Source: Paracoccaceae bacterium (lineage in GTDB: Bacteria; Pseudomonadota; Alphaproteobacteria; Rhodobacterales; Rhodobacteraceae). From it: a stretch of 9,353 nt of DNA. The DNA lies in assembly GCA_003545125.1 (NCBI GenBank), contig DQCI01000236.1:1-9353 (forward strand), read 5' to 3'. Positions within the stretch are counted from its first letter, which is position 1. Each line of letters starts with the position of its first letter. Both the position numbers and the translations under genes were made by a program. Below the pieces are notes generated by a model. It was not told where the DNA came from and did no database searches. It saw nothing but the letters and a program-made list of their open reading frames with translations. This document shows positions 1 through 5,862 of the stretch, piece by piece.

Positions 1-118
1 GATCCCTCGTGAAGATGTATTGCGGTCTTGGCTCCAGCTCTCGTGCGGGCCTAGCACGGCTCCGGGGAAGTTGTCATGTACGCTCCAGCCATTCGGGCAA
101 GTGGGGCGGGCCGAAACG
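1..118. other. Short region beyond the terminator with nothing recognisable
   Basis: No start codon with a ribosome site, repeat or RNA gene is visible on either strand. One plus-strand frame ends at TGA 10-12 and could be the last codons of a convergent gene beyond the left edge, but three codons cannot support a call. Confidence 0.4.
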
Positions 119-147
119 AAAAAAAACCCGGGACGCGCGGCCCCGGG
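119..147 (-). terminator. Strong intrinsic (Rho-independent) terminator of the operon
   Basis: Read on the minus strand, CCCGGGG and TCCCGGG form a 7-bp GC stem (last pair G-U) around the loop CCGCGCG, followed directly by eight T. It begins 34 nt after the stop codon of the YceI-type gene. In the opposite direction there is only a short T run some distance away, so it mainly serves the minus strand. It marks the end of the transcript. Confidence 0.93.
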
Positions 148-181
148 CATGTGCATTTTCAAGTCGTCAGACCTGTGGCGG

Positions 182-1117
182 TCAGCCGTCGAGGGACGCC
201 GCGAAGATCAGGTCAAAGTCGACCGGGATGTTGGCGGAGATGCCGATGTTGCCCACAGCCTCACTCAACTGCGCGATCCCGCCGTCCAGCGCGAAATCGA
301 CGGCGTTGATGATGAAGGGCTTGGCGCTCGCGACCGAAACCATCCCCTGGCCGAGGCGCGAGATAGTGACCGGAATAAGCAGTTCCTTTTCGACGCCGTG
401 CAGGTTGAGCGTGAACGGGATCTCGGTGGTCAGCCGCATGTCTTCCCAGATCGCCGAGACCGCGGCGGGATCGATCTTGGCGGTGATGGTCGCATCTTCA
501 TAGGTATCGACCTGGAACAGCAGGAAACGCATGCGCACGTCGCGGATATCGACGCCGGTCTGGACCGATTCGAGGCCGATCGAGACCGTGGCCGTGCCGT
601 CGGGGGCAATGGTGCCGGACAGCTCGTTGAACCGATGTACCTCGGTCACATTGCCCTTTTTCGTCGACAGGAAGTTGATCGAGGATTGCGCAGGCGCGAG
701 CGCCCAGGAGCTGGCGAAGAACGCCTCCTTGCTGCCGCCGGTTTCCGCCGATGCGGCCATGGCGGGGGCGGTGGCCGTTGCACCCGTCGCGGCCTCGCCC
801 GGTGCAGCGTCCGAGGCGTTGTCGACCGAGCCGCCCGGGAGCCAGCCCGCGGCGCTGTAGCGGACGTTCTCGTGCATGTAGAAGTCGATCCGGTCCCAGC
901 TGTTGCCGGCATTGTCGGTGCGGCTTTCGACGACGCAGGCCGACGAGCCCGAGGGCAGGATGGAGACGGCGAGGCCGCTGCCGGTGATCGGCATGTCGAA
1001 GACTTCCATCCGGGTTTCGGCGGTGCGATAGAAATCGCAGGCTTGGGCCAGGCCGGGCGCGGCGAGCGCCGCGAACGTCACGGCCAGCCGCAGGAGTGTC
1101 GGGTGAGATGCACGCAT
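182..1117 (-). CDS. Secreted SH3-like plus YceI-family (lipocalin-like) protein (311 aa)
   Basis: A signal peptide (MRASHPTLLR start, Ala-rich core) has likely cleavage after AQA (26/27), leaving Cys27 at the mature N-terminus. An SH3-like domain spans about 27-95: Cys27, Cys61, GNSW (71-74) and GWLPGG (91-96) fall where the same landmarks lie in the preceding gene. An Ala/Thr-rich linker (98-130) follows. A YceI-like beta-barrel domain spans about 137-308: SSWALAPAQSSINF (136-149), the Lys pair at 153-154, HRFNELSGTI (161-170), TGVDIRDVRMRFLLFQVDTY (187-206), and an end of alternating strands finishing in VDFDLIF (299-305). In known YceI proteins the barrel binds polyisoprenoid or other amphipathic ligands, but the ligand here is unknown. 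Fusion of SH3 and YceI domains in one secreted protein is uncommon in my experience. This is the last gene before the terminator. Confidence 0.87.
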   Translation of the reverse strand: MRASHPTLLRLAVTFAALAAPGLAQACDFYRTAETRMEVFDMPITGSGLAVSILPSGSSACVVESRTDNAGNSWDRIDFYMHENVRYSAAGWLPGGSVDNASDAAPGEAATGATATAPAMAASAETGGSKEAFFASSWALAPAQSSINFLSTKKGNVTEVHRFNELSGTIAPDGTATVSIGLESVQTGVDIRDVRMRFLLFQVDTYEDATITAKIDPAAVSAIWEDMRLTTEIPFTLNLHGVEKELLIPVTISRLGQGMVSVASAKPFIINAVDFALDGGIAQLSEAVGNIGISANIPVDFDLIFAASLDG

Positions 1118-1125
1118 CGGGTGAT

Positions 1126-1132
1126 CCTTCCT
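1126..1132 (-). promoter_or_regulatory. Ribosome binding site that fixes the start of the last gene
   Basis: AGGAAGG on the minus strand lies eight nt before ATG 1117. An alternative ATG at 1162 overlaps the stop of the previous gene as ATGA, but it would put 15 polar and aromatic residues in front of a clean signal peptide. The site supports 1117. Confidence 0.75.
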
Positions 1133-1158
1133 AAAAAAATACGGTTGCGGTGGTCGGG

Positions 1159-1884
1159 TCATTCACAGCCAGCCGAGGCCCACTGGAACAGCGCGTTCTT
1201 CACGATGCCGCCATGCGGATGCTCGATGCGGAAAATGTTGGCCGGGTCGGTAATGTAGGACTGGGCCTGTTCGCAGAGGCGTTCCTTGTTCCACTGGTGG
1301 CACCCGGTGCAGGACTTTTTCCAGACCTCGTCCGGCAGGCCGGCGATCGGCGGGAACAGCGGAATGGCGTTGGACAGCTGCTCGAGCGAGCGGCCATTCA
1401 GAGGGAAGGCCCCCTGCTCCCAGGGCTCGTTGAAGGCCGGGACGTCACCGGAGACGGCCTGAGGCGTCGGCGTCGTGGCGGCGGTATCTCCCGCAGCGGC
1501 AGTGTCACCGGTATCGGCGGCGGTGGGTGTGTCTGGCGCGGTCGTCGCCGGGGTCGGCGCGGCCGGCGCGGTGGCCATCGCCGCGGGGGTGAGGTAGCGC
1601 ATGTTCGACCAGCCGCTGACCGTGTCGATCACGGTGCCGTCGGGCTCGCTCTTGGAGACGACGTTGCCCCATTGCTGGCCTGAGTTGTTGGTGATTTCGC
1701 CGATGCAGACGATCTGTTCGTCGCGCAGGACATCGACGATGCTGCCGAACACGTTCGGCTCGTTGCGCATGTTCAGGAGCTTGGCGTTGACTTTGAAGCT
1801 TTCGCAGTCGCTCGACTGAGCCAGGGCCGTGGCCGCCGGCAGGGCTGCGATGAATGCAGCGATGAGGAGAGGAATACGGACCAT
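1159..1884 (-). CDS. Secreted SH3-like protein with C-terminal CxxCH module (241 aa)
   Basis: A signal peptide has likely cleavage after ALA (22/23). An SH3-like (SH3b) domain spans about 27-100: Cys27, LLNMRNEPNVFGSIVDVL (36-53), VC (59-60), GQQW (69-72) and GWSNMRYL (91-98) match the usual bacterial SH3 pattern of an MRxxP start, a hydrophobic strand, GxxW and GW...YL. A linker of about 45 residues made almost only of Ala, Thr, Pro and Asp (100-145) follows. The C-terminal module (about 150-241) contains CTGCH (192-196), Cys204 and Cys240. CxxCH is the c-type haem attachment motif, but no Met follows it; His222 and His224 are the only later His. The cysteines may instead form disulfides. 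I have an uncertain recollection of similar CxxCHxW...LC...W...C modules in secreted alphaproteobacterial proteins. The ATG at 1884 has AAGG eight nt upstream; the longer open frame upstream lacks a signal peptide and is rejected. Confidence 0.87.
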   Translation of the reverse strand: MVRIPLLIAAFIAALPAATALAQSSDCESFKVNAKLLNMRNEPNVFGSIVDVLRDEQIVCIGEITNNSGQQWGNVVSKSEPDGTVIDTVSGWSNMRYLTPAAMATAPAAPTPATTAPDTPTAADTGDTAAAGDTAATTPTPQAVSGDVPAFNEPWEQGAFPLNGRSLEQLSNAIPLFPPIAGLPDEVWKKSCTGCHQWNKERLCEQAQSYITDPANIFRIEHPHGGIVKNALFQWASAGCE

Positions 1885-1971
1885 TGGACTTGCCTTCAAT
1901 GCGTTGGTTCGAGGGTACGGCGGTCCTGTTGAGCTGTCGGATGCTAGGTCCACCGCCGGATTAATGGCGAT

Positions 1972-2002
1972 GCGACGGCCAGCGGCTCGAGCCGGCCGTC
2001 GC
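1972..2002 (-). other. Perfect 9-bp intercistronic hairpin
   Basis: Ten nt after the stop of the 342-aa gene, the transcript can form GCGACGGCC paired with GGCCGTCGC, a perfect 9-bp stem around a 13-nt loop. The loop itself contains the palindrome GGCTCGAGCC. No T tract follows on the minus strand, so it is not a standard intrinsic terminator. It may protect the upstream mRNA end, act as a processing site, or weaken readthrough into the last two genes. The remaining 90 or so nt up to the next start hold no promoter I can support. Confidence 0.65.
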
Positions 2003-2012
2003 GGTGTTTGCC

Positions 2013-3041
2013 TCAGTTCTCGCGGATGCCCAGAGCTTCGACGATGATGGTGTTCGCGCCTTCGGTGCGCGGTTCGGCAACCTGGCCGAGCAGTTCGAGC
2101 ATCAGACGGATGTTGCGGACCACGCGGGCCTTGTCGGCGCGGGTCTTGTACGAGAAGGTGACCTGCGAGAAGTCGCTGTCGGTCAGGTCGGTGTCGATCG
2201 CACACTTCCAGAAGTTCATGTGCTCCTCGATCGCGTTGACCTGACGCTGCTCGAAGCCGATCCACTTCACCTGGAAGGTGGTCGGGATGTTGCCACAGCC
2301 GGCCACGGCCTGGTAGGCCATCGTCTCACCGGTCACCGCAGCGTTGGTGTCGCCGGCGTTCGGGTCGGCAACCGAGCCACTGGACGGCGCGGAGCCGTAG
2401 GTGCGGCCGAGCTGGCCGGCGAGCTGGATCGCGAGCTTGTTGCCGGCGTTGCGGGCCAGGTTCTCACCGTATTCGGAGACAAACTCCTTCACGCAGTGCG
2501 GATCGGCCGGGGTGCCATTGATCCCGGTGGCGCAACCGGTGAAGGGCACGCCGGCGGTATCGAGATCGAGATTGTCGCCACCGATCCAGCGGCCGTCGCG
2601 GATGTTGAGCGCCCGGTAGTTGAGCGACATCTGCAGCTTGACGATCTGGGTGTAGGGATCGGTGACCGCACGGGCGTAGATCGTGTAGGGCACGAGCACG
2701 TCCATTTCCGGGTTGTTGATGGTGCGGCCGATCGAGATCAGTTCTTCGTCGCGGCGACGCTGGCGATCCTGCTGGTAGAAGTCGAGGGTCAGCGAGGTTT
2801 CGTCATAGACGTCCATGCCGGAGATGCCGTAGCGCTGCAGGACCGACTGGTAGGCGGGCGCGTGCAGGGTCTGGTTGAGCGTGTTCAGGACCGCGTTCTG
2901 GATCCGGTTGTTGCGGATCAGGCTGTCTTCGTCCCAGTCCTCCTGGACAACAAGTACGTTGATGGTGGGAACATCGGCGACGACGGGCGCCGCGAAGAAG
3001 GTGGTGGCCGTGGCGACGGCCGCGATGAGTAGGTTTTTCAT
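2013..3041 (-). CDS. Secreted protein with a possible CsgG/FlgO-like N-terminal domain (342 aa)
   Basis: A short signal peptide (MKNLLIAAVA start) has likely cleavage after VVA (22/23). The first domain (about 25-210) opens with the strand INVLVVQEDWDEDS (27-40) and contains DVYDETSL (77-84), a basic helix QDRQRRRDEELISIGR (91-106), DVLVPYTIYAR (114-124), ALNIRDGRWIGGDNL (144-158) and a closing helix ENLARNAGNKLAIQLAGQL (193-211). This order (strand, VYDE-type turn, a strand reporting what the protein can do, then LNIRDGR and a final helix) recalls the CsgG/FlgO/LpoB-like periplasmic fold, but the match is weak and by eye. A Gly/Ser/Asp/Ala linker (212-235) leads to a second domain (about 240-340) with FWKCAIDTDLTDSDFSQVTF around 277-296. 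Cys170, 183, 249 and 280 make an even set. The ATG at 3041 has GGAG about 8 nt upstream. The open frame extends much further upstream, but only as an antisense-like shadow over the OmpA gene. Confidence 0.83.
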   Translation of the reverse strand: MKNLLIAAVATATTFFAAPVVADVPTINVLVVQEDWDEDSLIRNNRIQNAVLNTLNQTLHAPAYQSVLQRYGISGMDVYDETSLTLDFYQQDRQRRRDEELISIGRTINNPEMDVLVPYTIYARAVTDPYTQIVKLQMSLNYRALNIRDGRWIGGDNLDLDTAGVPFTGCATGINGTPADPHCVKEFVSEYGENLARNAGNKLAIQLAGQLGRTYGSAPSSGSVADPNAGDTNAAVTGETMAYQAVAGCGNIPTTFQVKWIGFEQRQVNAIEEHMNFWKCAIDTDLTDSDFSQVTFSYKTRADKARVVRNIRLMLELLGQVAEPRTEGANTIIVEALGIREN

Positions 3042-3129
3042 GTGGGAACTCCGTACAAAGTGGTTTGGTTGAGGATTATTCGTGAGAGGCGCATCGACGC
3101 CGAATGGTACTTGCGATTTTTTTACCTCC

Positions 3130-4071
3130 CTAATTATTGATGGCCGAGTTCTGGTTGCCGGCCGGATTGGTGGTGAGCCCGCTATCGTCGGCCCCAGTAT
3201 CATCAGACATGGGGGCCTCTTCGGGCGTGGTTTCGGTCTCCGCCGGGGCGGCGGGGTCCTCTTCGGGCGCGCGGGGCGCGCAAAGCACGTCGGTGGGTTC
3301 GCCGCCGAAATCGTCAAGACCGGTGTCGGAGGGACGCGGGTCGCTGCCCGGGTCGACGCCTTCACATTCCGGCGGCAGCCCTTCGGTCGCGGTGGCGGTC
3401 GCGGACGGAACCGGCTCGATGGTCTTGGGCGCCGTGCCGGATTCGTAGGCCGCGCCGAGCGGGACGACGGCCTCGAGCAGCGTGACTTCAACGCGGCGGT
3501 TGATCGGATCGTGCGGGCGGGCCGGATCGGCCAGGTATTCCTCGCCGAAACCGACGACGATGAGCCGGTCCGGGCGGATACCGAAATTCTCGACCAGGAA
3601 GCGCCGGGCTTCGACCGCGCGCCGTTCGGACAGGTTCTGGTTGTAGGGCTTGGACCCCTTGGCATCGGTGTGACCGGCCAGCAGGAACTTCGTCCCGGCC
3701 AGGCGCGACGAACCGAGCGCGCGGCCCAGGTCGGTGAGAAGCGCCTTCGCCTGCGGGGTGAGCGCGGCGCTGTCGAACTCGTAGAACACCGCGAGATCGA
3801 CCGTGTGGTTGTAGTTCAGCGTCACCCGGCTCCAGGTACCGCCCGGCTGGGGAATTTCCATCTGGATGATCTTGTTGATGTAGGCCGCATCGTCACGCGG
3901 TTGGGAAAGCGGGGCGAGCGCGCCCTGGATCCGATTGACCCGCTCCGAATCCACCGCCTGCTGGGCGAGGCCCGGAGTGGCGGCGCAGGCGGCGATGAGC
4001 GCGACAGTGCCGAGAAGTCGCCGGGCCGACGGAAGCGCGGATCCAAGTGCCGTGTGACGGAAATCTTTCAT
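3130..4071 (-). CDS. OmpA-family peptidoglycan-binding protein with acidic C-terminal tail (313 aa)
   Basis: The OmpA C-terminal (Pal-like) domain spans about 86-200. It has AVFYEFDSAALTPQA (94-108), LAGHTDAKGS (131-140) with Asp136, LSERRA (147-152) with Arg151, and NRRVEV (191-196). Asp136 and Arg151 correspond to the diaminopimelate-contacting pair known in this family, so it should bind peptidoglycan non-covalently. There is no eight-stranded barrel; a short N-terminal region (40-85) replaces it. The N-terminus reads either as a standard signal peptide cut after residue 36 or as a lipoprotein signal with lipobox IAAC (26-29). After the OmpA domain comes an unusual tail of about 110 residues, rich in Pro, Asp, Glu and Thr, with Cys236 and Cys264 and an Asn-rich end. 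It probably anchors the system to the cell wall. I chose ATG at 4071 because AAGGA lies 7 nt upstream; an in-frame TTG at 4077 would leave almost no spacing. Confidence 0.92.
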   Translation of the reverse strand: MKDFRHTALGSALPSARRLLGTVALIAACAATPGLAQQAVDSERVNRIQGALAPLSQPRDDAAYINKIIQMEIPQPGGTWSRVTLNYNHTVDLAVFYEFDSAALTPQAKALLTDLGRALGSSRLAGTKFLLAGHTDAKGSKPYNQNLSERRAVEARRFLVENFGIRPDRLIVVGFGEEYLADPARPHDPINRRVEVTLLEAVVPLGAAYESGTAPKTIEPVPSATATATEGLPPECEGVDPGSDPRPSDTGLDDFGGEPTDVLCAPRAPEEDPAAPAETETTPEEAPMSDDTGADDSGLTTNPAGNQNSAINN

Positions 4072-4078
4072 GACCAAG

Positions 4079-4083
4079 TCCTT
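4079..4083 (-). promoter_or_regulatory. Ribosome binding site that fixes the OmpA-family start
   Basis: AAGGA on the minus strand lies seven nt before ATG 4071. It is only one nt from the alternative in-frame TTG at 4077, which rules that start out. The rest of the 73-nt gap after the protease gene shows no clear promoter or terminator. Confidence 0.75.
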
Positions 4084-4144
4084 GTTTGCTGTCGCGGTTG
4101 TCGAATTCGGAAGTGGAACGGGCAGAGCGATTTGCGCGCCCAGG

Positions 4145-5194
4145 TTACTGGCTGCCCTCGATAATTTCGTTCATCGCGCCTTCGACCGATGCGCCGGGGG
4201 TTTGCGTGGCCGGGTCGATCGTGCCGGCTTCCGTGGCGTCAATAAGGCTGTCGAGCGCCGTCGCAGTGGCGGCATCTGGATTGCTGTCGGCGGAGGTAGC
4301 CGCGGCGGCAACGCCGGTATCGCCGTCGCCTGTGCGCGGGTCGGCCGCGTCGGCTGGCGTTTCCAGCAAATCCGTCGCCGCCAGGATCGAGACGACACGG
4401 GTGCCGGCGTTGAAACTCTTCGGGTCGTCCCCGGTCATGCCGCCGGTGTGGTGCGTGCCGACGATCTCGCGGCTGGCGTTGAGTATCGGCGCACCGGAGG
4501 ACCCCGGCAAGGTGTCGCAACGGTGGCGCAGGTTGGTCTCCGCAGACAGCGAAGAGGTCGCCCGGCAGCCGTATTGGGTGAGCTTCTTGGGCAGGCCCGC
4601 CGGGTGGTGGACCATGGTCAACCGCTCGCCGGGCAGCACGTCGGCGCGGGCGATCGATACCGGGAGCACATCCGCCGGCACCGGGTCGAGGAGCGGCACC
4701 AGGGAGAAATCGAGCCCGTTGTCGTTGGCCAGCGGCTCGACGCCCACATTCAGGCGAATGGTGTCGCTGTCGGCGTCAAAATAGTCGAGCAGGATCGAGG
4801 CCTCGATCACATCGCCGTCGAAACCGGGTATGCAGTGGCTCGCCGTCAGGACCGCCGCGCCGTCATTGACGATGGTCCCGGTGCAACTGGTCATGAACTG
4901 CTCGCCGTCGTCGTCGATCAGCAGATCGAGCCGGCCGACGGCCCGGGTGAGCCGGCGCAGGGGATCGTCCTCGCGCAACAGGCTCATCGGTTCGAACACG
5001 TTGTCCTGTTCGGCCACCATGTCGGAGGCATCGCCGAGCGACTGTTTCGACGCGAGCGAGACCTTGCCGTATTCGCTTGCGGGCAGCCGGTAGTCGGCGG
5101 CCTGGGCCGGCTGGGCCGCGACGGCGGCGATCATCAGGCCGAAGGCGGCGGACGTTGCGGTGGTCAGGATCGCGGGGCGGGCATCTTGCGTCAT
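4145..5194 (-). CDS. Secreted trypsin-like (V8-type, S1 fold) serine protease (349 aa)
   Basis: A signal peptide is followed by likely cleavage after AQA (32/33). Then come a segment of about 50 residues and a chymotrypsin-fold protease domain at about 82-275. The catalytic triad is readable: His120 in LTASHC, Asp162 in LDFSLVPL, and Ser233 in LPGSSGAPI. The serine motif is GSSG rather than the textbook GDSG, as is common in V8/glutamyl-endopeptidase-like bacterial members. Cys104/Cys121 and Cys210/Cys226 are placed for two disulfides, the first bracketing the active-site His. The VGTHHTGG segment (245-252) fits the substrate-pocket strand after the serine. An Ala/Thr/Asp/Pro-rich tail (about 280-335) ends in a short hydrophilic C-terminus. 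The start lies 3 nt after the stop of the 217-aa gene, with GGGAGC just upstream. The natural substrate is unknown; nearby operon proteins with long exposed linkers are candidates, as inference only. Confidence 0.92.
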   Translation of the reverse strand: MTQDARPAILTTATSAAFGLMIAAVAAQPAQAADYRLPASEYGKVSLASKQSLGDASDMVAEQDNVFEPMSLLREDDPLRRLTRAVGRLDLLIDDDGEQFMTSCTGTIVNDGAAVLTASHCIPGFDGDVIEASILLDYFDADSDTIRLNVGVEPLANDNGLDFSLVPLLDPVPADVLPVSIARADVLPGERLTMVHHPAGLPKKLTQYGCRATSSLSAETNLRHRCDTLPGSSGAPILNASREIVGTHHTGGMTGDDPKSFNAGTRVVSILAATDLLETPADAADPRTGDGDTGVAAAATSADSNPDAATATALDSLIDATEAGTIDPATQTPGASVEGAMNEIIEGSQ

Positions 5195-5197
5195 CGG

Positions 5198-5851
5198 TCA
5201 GCTCCCATTGGTCGGATCGGAGGTCATGCGGACGTGAAACGCGCTCGCCTCGGCCTTGCCGCTGTCGATCAGATCGTCCCAGACGACCTCGACGGAGAAT
5301 TGGACCTCGTCGAGCGAGAGCGGCCGGATCGGTGTCAGCACCTCGTGGCCGGGGCCGATGGTGAGCCCGGCCTGGAGGCGCGAGTCGATGCCGATGGCGA
5401 CGGTGCGAAGCTCCTCGCCGAGCCGGATGGCGATGGCCCGGTCGTCGCTGTCGTTGCGGATGCCGAACAGGCACAGATCGCCGAGGCCAAGCTCCAGCAC
5501 GGTGTCGGCGGTTGCCTGGTGGCGGACCCGCTGCGAGGGGCGCATGTCGAACAGGACGTTCTGGCAGCCGTCGCCCGGCAGTGGATGCACCGTGATGACG
5601 CTGAGCGCGCCGATCGGCCCGTCGACGGGAAGCCAGCGTTCGGCGTCGCCTGCATCGGCCGTCCCGGCGGCGGTGGCGGTTCCGGCGGACAGACCATCGA
5701 CGGGCGTGGTCGCGTGGCCGGTGCCGATGTCGTCGGCCCCGATCAGCTGGTTGATGTCGTTGTCGCTGGCCTGCGCCACCGTCGCCACCGCGATCAATGC
5801 GCCGGTCAGGGCGCCGAGCAGGGCTGGAGTGTTGAGGCGACGGCGTTTCAT
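5198..5851 (-). CDS. Secreted disulfide-domain protein, paralogous to the periplasmic domain of the gene before it (217 aa)
   Basis: The N-terminus, MKRRRLNTPALL followed by an Ala/Leu core, is a Sec signal peptide with likely cleavage after AQA (28/29). A low-complexity Thr/Ala/Gly/Asp linker (about 42-70) leads to one domain at about 72-217 containing only Cys96 and Cys127. I do not recognise a named family. The domain aligns by eye with residues 327-400 of the preceding membrane protein: the two Cys are 31 residues apart in both, Arg-Asn lies at +5/+6 after the second Cys in both, and a Gly-Pro follows at +38 or +39. The ATG at 5851 has AAGGA eight nt upstream, overlapping the TAA stop of the membrane gene, so the two are translationally coupled. 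The reading frame is open further upstream, but that extension overlaps the membrane gene and hides the signal peptide, so I reject it. A secreted binding partner of the membrane protein is a reasonable inference. Confidence 0.85.
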   Translation of the reverse strand: MKRRRLNTPALLGALTGALIAVATVAQASDNDINQLIGADDIGTGHATTPVDGLSAGTATAAGTADAGDAERWLPVDGPIGALSVITVHPLPGDGCQNVLFDMRPSQRVRHQATADTVLELGLGDLCLFGIRNDSDDRAIAIRLGEELRTVAIGIDSRLQAGLTIGPGHEVLTPIRPLSLDEVQFSVEVVWDDLIDSGKAEASAFHVRMTSDPTNGS

Positions 5852-5862
5852 CCGTGGAGTCC

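Noticed and set aside
20..1258. Long plus-strand open frame of 412 aa
   Set aside because: It lies opposite the YceI-type gene, has an Arg/Gly/Asp-rich composition typical of antisense shadows in GC-rich DNA, and lacks a signal peptide or domain.
1885..2265. N-terminal extension of the 241-aa gene, giving 368 aa
   Set aside because: It overlaps the 342-aa gene and the intercistronic hairpin; the internal ATG at 1884 begins a signal peptide.
3110..3129. GGAGGTAAAAAAA immediately after the OmpA-family stop, considered as a ribosome site for a hidden small gene
   Set aside because: No ATG, GTG or TTG lies at a suitable distance downstream.
3042..3665. N-terminal extension of the 342-aa gene, giving 550 aa
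   Set aside because: It overlaps the OmpA-family gene, has Arg/Pro-rich shadow composition, and would bury the signal peptide that begins at ATG 3041.
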